NCBI GenBank assembly: GCA_030019365.1
Contig: JASEFA010000009.1
Coordinates: 37,674-101,673 of the forward strand
From: Bacillota bacterium
Lineage (GTDB): Bacteria; Bacillota; Sulfobacillia; JACIYH01
Direction of reading: 5' to 3'
DNA: 64,000 nt
The position numbers and the translations under genes are program-made. The notes beneath the pieces were generated by a model, which did no database searches, was not told where the DNA came from, and saw only the letters and a list, made by a program, of their open reading frames with translations. Positions 55,027 to 63,709 of this stretch are shown here, one piece after another; position 1 is the first letter of the stretch, and every line of letters begins with the position of its first letter.

Positions 55027-56784
55027 TCACCGGCTCTTCTCCAGCAAGACCGCCACCCGGTCCAGTTCCTCATCGGGTACGTCGTATACCCGGTTGTGAG
55101 GTGGGAGCAGCTCGTAGCGCATGAACTCGGGCGGCCGGTCATGAGCCCGGGTGAGTCCTGCTTCCTGGTTGAACCTGCGCTCCTCGAGCACGATCTGGGC
55201 GCCGGTGGCGGCGGCGTCGGCCGTGGACCAGGTGGTTCCCAGCACGCCGTTGCAGGTCTCCACCACACCCTCGAATCCGCTGGGGATATCCAGGATGGCG
55301 AACGCGATGAACAGGCAGTATCCCGTGCTGTCGACGAAGGCGGTGGCCGCCTGCAGGTTTGCGGATATCTCCACCTTCCCCTCGGCAAGGAGCGGGTCCG
55401 CCTTCCCGCCCACCGACAGGATCTCAGGGGCGATGGTGTACCCGGCAGTGTGATCGGCACCCATGGGGGAAGTCAGGTAGGTGACGCCGATTCCCTTGAC
55501 CGCGCGGGGTTCGTAGGCCGGCATACCCTGGCCCTTCGCCACGGGCACGCGGGTGACCCCGAATGCCCTCCCGGTGAATGCCGCTCCGTTCCCCAGAATG
55601 CGTCCCAGTGGCGTTCCCCGGGCGCATTCTCTCAACAGGTCTATGGCGGCCCTGCCGTTACCGAAGGGGATGAGCCCCGCCTCCATGGCTACGGCCAGCG
55701 TGACACCCGCTTCGATGGTATCCAGGCCGCTGTCGTTGCAGACCCAGATCAGCTCGGCGATGGCGTCCAGGTCATCTATCCCGCAATTGGCGCCCAGGGC
55801 CCACACCGACTCGTACTCCAGGCAGGAGACGTGCTCAGAGCCATCCGGGCGCGACCAGATGTTGCTGCACTGGATGACGCAGCCCGGGTGGCAGCCATGG
55901 CCCGTCTTGCCCCGGCCGCCCCGCTGCCCGATAGTTTCCGCGATGGTCTCGCCCGCGATCTTGCCGGCCCCCTCAAACCTGCCAGCACTGAAGTTGCGGG
56001 TCGGCAGGCCCCCTGCCTCGTTCAAGATGTTGATGAGCACGGCAGTACCGAAGGAGTTCAGGGCACCACCGGGCTTGGTAACCGCATGTTCGCGCAGGGC
56101 GTCGGCGAGCTTTTGCCGTCCGGTATGGAACAGTTCCTCGTTGGCCAGAGCCACCCCGGGCGCTCCCGCGTCGTCCACCACGATGGCCTTCAGACCCTTG
56201 GCTCCCATCACCGCTCCCAGCCCGCCTCGCCCCGCGTACCGTGACGGCCGGAACTCGCCGTCGTTGAAGCATACACCGGCCATGGCCATGCGTTGTTCGC
56301 CGCATGGTCCCGTCACCACAAATCCCGCCTCACCGAACCGCTGCCGCGCACGAGCGGCAAACTCATATAGTCCCAGGCCGGCGAGATCTCCCGCCGGCTC
56401 CAGCTCGCCGCCGTCTTTGTTCAGCCTGAGGATGAAAAAGGCCCTCTTTTCCCGGGGCTCTCCTTCTACTACCACCGCCGCGATTCCCATCCTGGCCAGG
56501 CTCTGGGCTACCGGCGTCCCCGCGTTGGCCTCCTTGATTCCACCGGTGAGGGGAGACTTGCCCCCCACCGAAATGCGGCCCGAGCTGGGAGCTGCCGTTC
56601 CCGTCACAATGCCAGGGGCGAACACCAGGCGGTTGTTGGGGCCCAGCGGATGGCAGGTGGGGGGCACCTCGTCGGCCACCAGGGTCGAGGTGAGCCAACG
56701 CCCCCCGCAGAAGCAGTACTTCTCGGGCAATTCCTCCACCCTCACGGTCTTTTCGGTCATATTGACCCGAACCAGTTTACGCAC
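55027..56784 (-). CDS. Aldehyde ferredoxin oxidoreductase (AOR-2), divergent Cys spacing
   Basis: 585-residue W/Mo-pterin oxidoreductase. Pterin-binding blocks: VRVNMTEKTVRVEELPE, GGRWLTSTLVADEVPP, KSPLTGGIKEANAG, GRGGLGAVMGAKGLKAIVV. The Fe-S ligands are C298, C302, C306 (CHPGCVIQC), i.e. C-x3-C-x3-C rather than C-x2-C-x3-C, with C490 (GYC) as the likely fourth. GTG 56784 has GGGAGGTG seven bases upstream. First gene of an operon with the MoaD fusion, FAD oxidoreductase and 2-hydroxyacid dehydrogenase. Substrate aldehyde or acid unknown. The upstream stretch 56785-56954 shows no convincing promoter. Confidence 0.9.
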   Translation of the reverse strand: MRKLVRVNMTEKTVRVEELPEKYCFCGGRWLTSTLVADEVPPTCHPLGPNNRLVFAPGIVTGTAAPSSGRISVGGKSPLTGGIKEANAGTPVAQSLARMGIAAVVVEGEPREKRAFFILRLNKDGGELEPAGDLAGLGLYEFAARARQRFGEAGFVVTGPCGEQRMAMAGVCFNDGEFRPSRYAGRGGLGAVMGAKGLKAIVVDDAGAPGVALANEELFHTGRQKLADALREHAVTKPGGALNSFGTAVLINILNEAGGLPTRNFSAGRFEGAGKIAGETIAETIGQRGGRGKTGHGCHPGCVIQCSNIWSRPDGSEHVSCLEYESVWALGANCGIDDLDAIAELIWVCNDSGLDTIEAGVTLAVAMEAGLIPFGNGRAAIDLLRECARGTPLGRILGNGAAFTGRAFGVTRVPVAKGQGMPAYEPRAVKGIGVTYLTSPMGADHTAGYTIAPEILSVGGKADPLLAEGKVEISANLQAATAFVDSTGYCLFIAFAILDIPSGFEGVVETCNGVLGTTWSTADAAATGAQIVLEERRFNQEAGLTRAHDRPPEFMRYELLPPHNRVYDVPDEELDRVAVLLEKSR

Positions 56785-56954
56785 CTCGGCACCTCCCGTT
56801 CTCAACGCTGGGATCTTGGCATCGACTGGCTCTCACCGAAACAGGGCTCTACCTGCGCTGGAGAACTGACCGTCCGCGCAGCAAAAGACACCCACTCGCT
56901 CTGCGATCCCACCCCCGCTCCCTTCCCATGATTGCGGCAACTGACAAAAACAAC

Positions 56955-56972
56955 GAGCCGCCCAGGCGGCTC
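56955..56972 (-). terminator. Terminator of the DUF2325 operon
   Basis: GAGCCGCC/GGCGGCTC stem, followed on the minus strand by GTTG and five T. Lies 128 bases after the last gene of the 62.4-57.1 kb operon and before the AOR-2 leader. The plus-strand side has only three T. Confidence 0.75.
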
Positions 56973-57099
56973 CTTTGCAGCACGGCAGGCGGTGAGGTCA
57001 CCCTCCCACCCTGGCCGGACCTCCGGCGGCTCCGGTTAGGCGTGGCATGGCGGGGCAAGTCCTGGCATCTGGTCGGAGCATCGCGGCTCGGAGCACGAC

Positions 57100-59085
57100 C
57101 TATTGGTTCGCCGCCGGGCTTCCCGTTTCCTGCCCGGCCGCGCCGGCCTGGCCCGCCTGCCCGGGCTGCCCCGCCTGCCCCGCGTGCCCCGCGTGCCCCG
57201 CCTGCCCTACCATCTCCACGTGCCCCCGGGCACCGGCCAGGGCCCGCACCAGAGCGCCGGCACCCAGCTCGTTGCAATATACCAGCTTCTTGGTGAACCT
57301 GGCGCCGGCCTCGCGCACCAGGTCGAAGGCCTTGTGGCTCATCCTCCCGGTCATCAGCACCACGAGGTCGGCGGTGCGCACCTTGCCCGGCAGGGGCCGC
57401 AGCGCCTCGAAGCCGCTGTGCCACTCGAAAACCCCACCCCTCTTCTCCACCGCCTGCCGGTACCACTGCTCCTGGCCGTCCCCGCCCACCACCAGAACGC
57501 ACCAGTCCTTGAGCCAGCCGCCCGGGCACAACTCCTGGCTGTCAGCCTGCCCACGGCCCATCTCCCCGACTGCGGCAGCCTTCCGTCGCCCGGCCCGCAC
57601 CCGGCGCAGGGGCAACCTGGCGACGGGGAAGGGGTTCTCCACCTGATGCACCTGCAGCACCCGCGCCCACCCCTGCCCGGGCCGGGCCCCGTCGGGCACT
57701 TCCACGGTCACCGGGTCGCCATCGGCTGCCCCCATCGCCTCTACCTCTCCGGGGACCAGCACCCACTCGTCGCCTTCGGGCGTCCGCACCACGGGTTGCT
57801 CCCCCAGCCGCAGGTATCCCAGCAATGCGCGCCGGGGCACCCGGCCGGCAAGCTGGACTCTGGCCCCCCCGCCCGCCACCGTGACGGCCACCTCATCCCC
57901 TTCCAGCAGGCGCAGCCCTCGCGCCACTCCGTCGGACAGGCACATCCGCACGTCACCACTGGAGAACTCCCAGCCCTGCCGGAACTCCACCCGGCCGGCC
58001 ACCGGCGGGGCTCCGGGCACCGAACGTACGATCCGCTCCAGGTCGGCCACCAGCCTCTCCAGCACCCGGGCCGCATCGGGAACCGCAATCCGCGCTCCCT
58101 CCGGGACCGCACCCCGGCCCGTGTCGAGGGATGCCGCCCGGGCCGCGGCAGCGTCTCGCTGCGCCAGCCGGGCTTTCAGCTGATCGATCTGGACATCGCG
58201 CGCTTCCAGCTCCCGGGTCAGGAACGCCACCCGGGACTCCAGGTCCTGCACTCGGGCGCCGAGTTGAGCGCAGGATGCCTGGTGCCCCTGGGCCTGGGAC
58301 TCGGCCTGGGCCAGCGCCTCGGCCAGCTCGGCCACCCTGCCTTGCAGAGCCAGGGGCTCCCGCAGCTCCTGGCGCAACCTGTCGAGTTCCTGGCGCACCC
58401 TTTCCAGATCCCCGGTGGCCTCCTGCAACCGGGAAGACAGCTCCCCCTTTTCCTTTTCCAGGCGGCGGGTCACCTCTGCCAGGCGTGCCCTCTCCTGTTC
58501 CCGCTGGGCCAGCCTCTGCTCGAGGGCAGCCACCTCCTTCTCCAGGCGGGCAATGGTCTGATCGCGCTCATGAAGCAGGCGCTGCTGTCGCCTGCGCAGC
58601 CTTTCCGCCTCCCGCCCGGCCCCTCCCTCCGCCGGTCCCGGCGGCGGCGCCGGTGCTGCCTCCTCCCCCCGTTCCTCCGCCAGGGCACGCGCCCACACGG
58701 GAGCAGCCATCCTCTGGACGGTAACCCTGTCGTCCAGGTCCAGACACATGGCGACCGCCGCCGCCCCCCAGCGCTCCGTCCAGTTGGGAAGACTACCGCG
58801 AATGGCGGCCACGGGCAGCCCCTCCATCATGCGGCCCAGCTCCCCCACCCGGTCCAGGATGGCACCCAGCAACACCGGGCGCAGGTCCGCCTGGCGCGCC
58901 CACGCGGTCGCCAGCTGGCGGGCCAAAAGCCGGGCGGGCGCGGTCTCCAGGCGCCAGCCCTTCACCGGCACCCCCAGGTCCCGGGCCAGCCCCACCAGGG
59001 TGCCCCTGGGCAGGGAACCCAGCAACAGGCGGACCTGGACGTCGCCCAGTCTGGTCCAGAAGTCCCCTTCGCTCCCGGTCGCCAT
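57100..59085 (-). CDS. DUF2325 protein with long coiled coil and collagen-like tail
   Basis: 661 residues. Helical N-terminus (1-130, FWTRLGDVQVRLLLGSLPRG), Pro-rich hinge, then ~190 residues of coiled coil (about 155-345; ERDQTIARLEKEVAALEQRL and similar heptads), a beta-rich middle (about 370-510; RVEFRQGWEFSSGDVRMCLS, GDEVAVTVAGGGARVQLAG), and a C-terminal DUF2325 domain (about 527-611; VLVVGGDGQEQWYRQAVEKR, ADLVVLMTGRMSHKAFDLVR). The last ~30 residues are Gly-x-y triplets (GQA, GHA, GQP) from a 9-base repeat. Downstream of the activase by 24 bases. DUF2325 function is unknown; here it probably acts with the dehydratase-like system. Confidence 0.75.
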   Translation of the reverse strand: MATGSEGDFWTRLGDVQVRLLLGSLPRGTLVGLARDLGVPVKGWRLETAPARLLARQLATAWARQADLRPVLLGAILDRVGELGRMMEGLPVAAIRGSLPNWTERWGAAAVAMCLDLDDRVTVQRMAAPVWARALAEERGEEAAPAPPPGPAEGGAGREAERLRRRQQRLLHERDQTIARLEKEVAALEQRLAQREQERARLAEVTRRLEKEKGELSSRLQEATGDLERVRQELDRLRQELREPLALQGRVAELAEALAQAESQAQGHQASCAQLGARVQDLESRVAFLTRELEARDVQIDQLKARLAQRDAAAARAASLDTGRGAVPEGARIAVPDAARVLERLVADLERIVRSVPGAPPVAGRVEFRQGWEFSSGDVRMCLSDGVARGLRLLEGDEVAVTVAGGGARVQLAGRVPRRALLGYLRLGEQPVVRTPEGDEWVLVPGEVEAMGAADGDPVTVEVPDGARPGQGWARVLQVHQVENPFPVARLPLRRVRAGRRKAAAVGEMGRGQADSQELCPGGWLKDWCVLVVGGDGQEQWYRQAVEKRGGVFEWHSGFEALRPLPGKVRTADLVVLMTGRMSHKAFDLVREAGARFTKKLVYCNELGAGALVRALAGARGHVEMVGQAGHAGHAGQAGQPGQAGQAGAAGQETGSPAANQ

Positions 59086-59109
59086 CGCCCACCCCCCCGA
59101 GCCGCCTGG

Positions 59110-60153
59110 TTACCGGTTGACTTCCACGGCGCCGGCACCGTTCAGCAGGCGCAGAGGCGCTTCCTGGCTGCTGTCCCTCCCTCCGGAGGAGAGGGAGAGA
59201 TCCTCCCACTTCCCGCACCGGGAGCCCCAGCGACTGTGCAGGCTCCCGTCTATGTACAGCTCGTTGATCTCGCACAGGTTCGCACAGTCGCGGCAGATGA
59301 AGCTGCGGGGCACGCAGGAAAACGTGGCGATGCGCTCCGCCCCCCGGAAAAGCGACGGGCGGGGCGTACGGGTCATGTCCTGCCGGGCAAGGAGCGCAGC
59401 ACCCAGCGCCCCCATCACCCTGAAGTGTCGCGGTACTTTGATGGGTATCCCCAGCTGGGTCTCCAGGGCGGCCCGGATGCCCACGTTGGCAGCCACTCCT
59501 CCCTGGAACAGGACGATGGGCTCGATGCGCTTGCCGCGGGCCACATTGGCCAGATAGTTGCTCACCAGGGCGATGCAGAGACCGGCGATGAGGTCTTCCC
59601 GGCGGTAACCCATCTGCTGCTTGTGGATGAGGTCGGATTCGGCGAAGACCCCGCAACGCCCGGCAATGCGCACGGGGCTCCGTGACCGCAGGGCATACTG
59701 CCCGAACTCCTCGATGGGAACCCCCAGCCGGCTGGCCTGATGGTCGAGAAAGGACCCGGTACCGGCGGCGCACACGCTGTTCATGTTGAAGCCCACGGGG
59801 ACACCCTGCCGGATGAATATGATCTTGGAGTCCTGCCCGCCGATGTCGATGACGGTGCGTACATCGGGCTCCACGCGCCGGGCGGCGGTGGCATGGGCGG
59901 TGATCTCGTTCTTGACGCAGTCGGCCCCCACCATGATGGCGGCCAGGAGACGGCCGGAGCCGGTCGTGCCCACGCCCTCCACCTGCAGCCCTGCCCCGAA
60001 GCGCGACCAGAGCCCGGCGAACCCCTGTTGAATGGCCTCGATGGGTCCTCCTGTGTTGCGCAGGTAAGTGGAGAACAGCACCTCTTCGGAGTCATCGATG
60101 ACCACCACCTTGGTGGTCAGGCTCCCCACGTCCACCCCTATGTAGTGCGCCAT
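59110..60153 (-). CDS. CoA-substrate enzyme activase (2-hydroxyglutaryl-CoA dehydratase activator type)
   Basis: 347-residue ASKHA ATPase that hydrolyses ATP to push one electron at very low potential into a partner Fe-S protein. Phosphate-1 loop IGVDVGSLTTKVVV, VIDIGGQDSKIIFI, the cluster-binding Cys in NSVCAAGTGSFLDHQ and GRCGVFAESDLIHKQQ (one per subunit, shared [4Fe-4S] between two subunits), adenosine motif LFQGGVAANVGIR. The C-terminus has four more Cys (CVPRSFICRDCANLC). Two bases after the stop of the fused dehydratase-like gene and almost certainly its activator. Confidence 0.9.
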   Translation of the reverse strand: MAHYIGVDVGSLTTKVVVIDDSEEVLFSTYLRNTGGPIEAIQQGFAGLWSRFGAGLQVEGVGTTGSGRLLAAIMVGADCVKNEITAHATAARRVEPDVRTVIDIGGQDSKIIFIRQGVPVGFNMNSVCAAGTGSFLDHQASRLGVPIEEFGQYALRSRSPVRIAGRCGVFAESDLIHKQQMGYRREDLIAGLCIALVSNYLANVARGKRIEPIVLFQGGVAANVGIRAALETQLGIPIKVPRHFRVMGALGAALLARQDMTRTPRPSLFRGAERIATFSCVPRSFICRDCANLCEINELYIDGSLHSRWGSRCGKWEDLSLSSGGRDSSQEAPLRLLNGAGAVEVNR

Positions 60154-60154
60154 T

Positions 60155-62380
60155 TCACCTCACCCCGCCGGCCTGCCACTCCGCGCGACCGGTCGGCCAC
60201 CTCGCTGGCTCGCGGGTCACGGAGCGGCGTGCCCGTCGTCGTTCCTCCAGGAGATCCAGAAAGGCCTCCACCCTGGTAATGATGCCCGCCTCGCCGGTCT
60301 GCTCACTCATGATGAAGGTGAGGATGGGGAAGTCGTGCTCGTCCGCCGCCCGCACCAGCACGTTCTGCGCCACGATCTCGGGCATGCAGGTGAACGGCAT
60401 GAGGTGCAGGACCCCGTCCATCCCCTCGCGGGGCGCCAGCACGGCCCCCCCAACGCTCTCGGTACCGTGGCCGCCCACCAGCTCGCGCAGGTAGGGCGAC
60501 GCCGCATGCCGCACATATTCTTCCCGCCGCCTCAGGTTGCGGTCACGGAACACGTGCAACCGGAACCACTCGGAGGCGCACAGCTCCCGGTGCACCCACA
60601 CCCGCTGCTCCACCCGGGTCCCCACGATCTTCTCCAGATCCTTGTTCACCAGGGGCTCGAGCAGAACGTAGATTTCCCCCAACACCCGCACGTGCAGGGG
60701 ATCGGTGTCCAGGGTGGGGATCGCCTCCAGCTCAGCACGGAAGTCATCCCACGCCCGGTTCATCTCCCGGTAGCTGGAGGCGCGATCCAGGCGGCCCAGG
60801 AAGCGCTGGTAGGCGCGATCCGCCGCCCCCCTCTCCTCTTCGAACGCTCGCCACCTGTGCAGCAGGCGCTCCCCCCGGTCGGTGAGAACCACCTTTCGCC
60901 AGCCAAAGCGGAAGGCACTGATGATGCGCGGCCAGGACGCTCCCCCGGCCACGTGCCTGACCACGCGGGCGAAGGGAGCCCAGTTGCTACGCAGGGGCAC
61001 CGGAGAGTTGAAGGCCGGCATTTCGAACCGGTAGCCGTACCGGCCCAGGAGAAGCTCCTGCACCTGGGCATACCATCCCAGACGGCACCTCCCCTTGCCC
61101 ATCACCATCAGCAGCATGTTTGCGCCCCGGTCCAGCAGGTGGCGCATCTCCCCCAGCAGGGTGACCATGGGGAAGCAGATGAACTCAGGCGCCAGCTCTT
61201 TCCCCAGGTCCACCGTTTCCTTCCCCAGGCGGGGGAGCCTCACCACCTCCACGCCGCACTCTTCAAGCATGGCCCGCACGCCCACGTCCAGGCTCCCCAT
61301 GGTGACCACTCCCGCCTTGAGATGGCGCGGCTCCGGCCCCCGCCGCGGGAACACGGTGGTATGGAGCAGCGGCGACACGCGCAGGGTGCGGCTGTCGCCC
61401 ACGGGAGAAGTGTCCATGAACGCCTCCAGCCTGGTCACCAGCCCCGCCTCTCCCGTCTGCTCGTCCACGGTGAGAATGAGCAGGGGGATGCCGCGGGCGT
61501 CCGCCTCCTCCTGCACGAAGTTCTCCACGACGGACATGGGCCCGCACTCGAAGGCCTGCACCAGCACCAGTTTGTCCACCAAACGATTGCGGAGCCAGTG
61601 GAGCACCGCCCCCAGCAGGTGTGCCTCTATGTACCACATCTTCTCGCCCTCGAAGATGGTGGCCATTTCCCGCCGGGCGCTCTCGTCGTCCACCATCTCG
61701 GCCGTGGCCACCTGCCCATACTCCCGCAGGCGACCGACCACGTCGTGTCCGATCAGGTCGTAGAGGAGGTAGGCGTGACCGGCCACCCCGATGCGGAGGC
61801 CGGGATCGTGCCTGACCCGGGACGAGTAGCGGCGCCGCCCGGGCGGCTCGCGCCCCTCCAGGCGGGCGATGGCCTCCGGGACAGTCAGACCCTGGCAGCA
61901 CAGGCTCCGGAAACGGGCCTGCTCAGCTTCGCCGGCCTCCAGCGCCGCCCGCACCCGCTGGGGACCCTCCACCCCCAGCCGGGCCGCCACTTCCCGGAAG
62001 GTGTCCTGCCAGGCGGAGGGCCGATCCTTGCGGTCGAGCACCGGGGCGAGCACAACATCGTCAGGTAGCCCCAGCCCCACCCTCACCATGTCCGTGATCC
62101 CGATCATCTTCGGGCACAGGTAATTCGCCGCATCCACACTCACCATGTAAGGGAGGAAGAAAAAGTCCACCCCGGCCGACCGCAGCCAGGCGGCGTGGGC
62201 GAAGCACAGCTTCACGGACACACAGGGTTCGTCCGTGGGGCACGTTTGCATGAGGTCGAGGGTGCGGCGCGAACTGCGTGGGGACACCACCACCTCCGCC
62301 CCCAGGGCCTTCAGGAATCCCCGGTAGAAGGGATAGAAGTAGTAATAGGAGAAAGCACGCGGGATTCCGACCTTCGGCAT
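60155..62380 (-). CDS. Fused double DUF2229/dehydratase-like Fe-S protein
   Basis: 741 residues. The N-terminal half fits the DUF2229 family (acyl-CoA dehydratase activase-related): MPKVGIPRAFSYYYFYPFYRGFLKALG, CPTDEPCVSVKLCFAHA, FECGPMSVVENFV and TVDEQTGEAGLVTRLEAFMD. The C-terminal half repeats the end of that domain: FTCMPEIVAQNVLVRAADEH and MSEQTGEAGIITRVEAFLDLL, after a middle with FICFPMVTLLGEMRHLL and Cys-containing motifs. Conserved Cys residues suit one or two [4Fe-4S] or double-cubane clusters. Related to 2-hydroxyacyl-CoA dehydratase subunits; the substrate is unknown. ATG 62380 follows GGGAGG. Confidence 0.85.
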   Translation of the reverse strand: MPKVGIPRAFSYYYFYPFYRGFLKALGAEVVVSPRSSRRTLDLMQTCPTDEPCVSVKLCFAHAAWLRSAGVDFFFLPYMVSVDAANYLCPKMIGITDMVRVGLGLPDDVVLAPVLDRKDRPSAWQDTFREVAARLGVEGPQRVRAALEAGEAEQARFRSLCCQGLTVPEAIARLEGREPPGRRRYSSRVRHDPGLRIGVAGHAYLLYDLIGHDVVGRLREYGQVATAEMVDDESARREMATIFEGEKMWYIEAHLLGAVLHWLRNRLVDKLVLVQAFECGPMSVVENFVQEEADARGIPLLILTVDEQTGEAGLVTRLEAFMDTSPVGDSRTLRVSPLLHTTVFPRRGPEPRHLKAGVVTMGSLDVGVRAMLEECGVEVVRLPRLGKETVDLGKELAPEFICFPMVTLLGEMRHLLDRGANMLLMVMGKGRCRLGWYAQVQELLLGRYGYRFEMPAFNSPVPLRSNWAPFARVVRHVAGGASWPRIISAFRFGWRKVVLTDRGERLLHRWRAFEEERGAADRAYQRFLGRLDRASSYREMNRAWDDFRAELEAIPTLDTDPLHVRVLGEIYVLLEPLVNKDLEKIVGTRVEQRVWVHRELCASEWFRLHVFRDRNLRRREEYVRHAASPYLRELVGGHGTESVGGAVLAPREGMDGVLHLMPFTCMPEIVAQNVLVRAADEHDFPILTFIMSEQTGEAGIITRVEAFLDLLEERRRARRSVTREPARWPTGRAEWQAGGVR

Positions 62381-62393
62381 GGCGGGCCTCCCG

Positions 62394-62537
62394 TCAGACA
62401 GACCTCCGCACGCCCCGCCAGAGGATGACCGCCCCCAGCACTACCAGGATCAGGGGCCACCAGGACGCGCTCAACCCCCACCAGAAGTTCCACGAAATGG
62501 GCCTGCGGGCCGCATTCCCCCGCTTCCGCGGGCCCAG
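62394..62537 (-). CDS. Possible small one-helix membrane protein
   Basis: Open frame of 47 codons after a stop at 62538-62540. Its C-terminal part reads SWWPLILVVLGAVILWRG then RRSV, a convincing transmembrane helix with a basic end, as in LiaI/LiaF-type TM segments. There is no ATG or GTG at the proper place; TTG 62474 with GGTGGGGG directly before it would give 26 residues. The stop is 13 bases before the DUF2229 start. Could be a decayed gene end or a true small protein. Confidence 0.3.
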   Translation of the reverse strand: MGPRKRGNAARRPISWNFWWGLSASWWPLILVVLGAVILWRGVRRSV

Positions 62538-62592
62538 CTAGCCTGCGCCCATCCCCCCGCGGCCGGTACCCGACCGGTCGCGGCCCGCGGGA

Positions 62593-63030
62593 CTACTTCA
62601 GGGCCGCACCACATTGCCTGCAGAACCGGTCCTGCGGCTCCACCGGGCTGCCACACCGGGGACACTGCCCCGCCGTCTCCGGAGTACCGGCAGCGGCCTG
62701 TGCAGGTGCTCCCGCCTGCTCGGCCCGGGCCTTCTCCTCCTCCTGCGCGCGCAGGGCTGCTATCTCCGCTTCCTTCCCCTTGATCTTCTCCACGACCTCC
62801 TGGGCACGCCTGCACAGGTCCATCACTTGGGCCGGAACCTCCCGGCCTTCTTCGAACTGGGTGTATATGGTCTTGCCGATCTCTTCCCAGAGGTCGTCGC
62901 GCTTGCCCGCCAGCCCGGCGATGTCCAGCCTCAGCTTACCCACCCTGGCCAGCTCCTCGGACTCCCGGGCCACCACCCGGGCACCCTCCTTCAGGGTACG
63001 GCCCAGCCTGTCGAGGAAATCCTTGGCCAT
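62593..63030 (-). CDS. Coiled-coil protein with C-terminal zinc ribbon
   Basis: 145 residues. Helical coiled coil over most of the length (LARVGKLRLDIAGLAGKRDDLWEEIG, VVEKIKGKEAEIAALRAQEEEKA), Ala-rich linker, then a zinc ribbon CPRCGSPVEPQDRFCRQCGAAL (four Cys). Widespread architecture in Bacillota, no defined role. ATG 63030 follows GGAGG. Own promoter upstream. Confidence 0.8.
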   Translation of the reverse strand: MAKDFLDRLGRTLKEGARVVARESEELARVGKLRLDIAGLAGKRDDLWEEIGKTIYTQFEEGREVPAQVMDLCRRAQEVVEKIKGKEAEIAALRAQEEEKARAEQAGAPAQAAAGTPETAGQCPRCGSPVEPQDRFCRQCGAALK

Positions 63031-63095
63031 GCCCTCAACCTCCTTCCCGCCCGGTCAGACCGGGTCGGCACGCCCCACCCGGCGTCCGCTCTACC

Positions 63096-63124
63096 AGTTT
63101 AAGGCTAGCTTTCCCCCCTGTCAA
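63096..63124 (-). promoter_or_regulatory. Promoter of the zinc-ribbon gene
   Basis: Minus strand: perfect TTGACA (63119-63124), 17-base spacer, TAAACT (63096-63101, 4 of 6). About 65 bases before the start codon. Confidence 0.6.
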
Positions 63125-63142
63125 ACGGTGCACCCCCGCAGC

Positions 63143-63709
63143 TCACAGCACGAGGAGCCGCGAGAGAAACTCCATGCGGGCCCGGTTCTCGACGTGATCG
63201 GCCACCAGGAAGGCATCCCGGATGTCCCTGCCCACCGTGACTATCCCGTGGTCCTGGAGCAGAGCGCATTTGACACCGGCTTTCCTGAAGGCAGCCGCCA
63301 CTCCGCGGGCCAGTTCGGGGGACCCGGGCGGGGCGGGAGGGACCACGGGTACGTCACTCCAGCTTTCCCGAGGGTCCGGCTTACCGGCCTGGGACGCGAG
63401 AGCGGTGGCGAAAGGGGGGTGGCCGTGGAACACCGCTCCGATCTCGGGGTGTTCCCGGTAGAGGGCCAGGTGGAAGCCGAGCTCCGTGGAGGGCTTCCCC
63501 GCCCCGCTCAGGACCTCGCCCTCCATGGAGACGAGCAGGAAACTTTCCGGGGTGACGTCGAGAAAACTCAATCCGGTGCGCTTGATGAGGACGGGGCCGT
63601 CCTCCGCCACCCGCGCGCTCGCGTTGCCCCCGGCCCCCGCGGTGAGACCCCGCCAGTAAGCGGTCCTGCAGACCCTGGTCATTTCCTTTCGCAATTCACG
63701 CTGGTCCAC
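63143..63709 (-). CDS. Class II aldolase/adducin family protein
   Basis: 188-residue zinc-dependent aldolase-like protein (fuculose- or ribulose-phosphate type). Seen: GLTAGAGGNASARVAEDGPVLIKRTGLSFLDV (substrate phosphate site), Glu in PSTELGFHLALYREHPEIGAVFHGHPPFATAL with the zinc pair HGH, and third His in LLQDHGIVTVG. GTG 63709 has GGGGAGG eight bases upstream; longer frames enter the region downstream of the rRNA operon. The 219-base stretch between it and the rRNA terminator shows no clear promoter or tRNA. Confidence 0.88.
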   Translation of the reverse strand: MDQRELRKEMTRVCRTAYWRGLTAGAGGNASARVAEDGPVLIKRTGLSFLDVTPESFLLVSMEGEVLSGAGKPSTELGFHLALYREHPEIGAVFHGHPPFATALASQAGKPDPRESWSDVPVVPPAPPGSPELARGVAAAFRKAGVKCALLQDHGIVTVGRDIRDAFLVADHVENRARMEFLSRLLVL

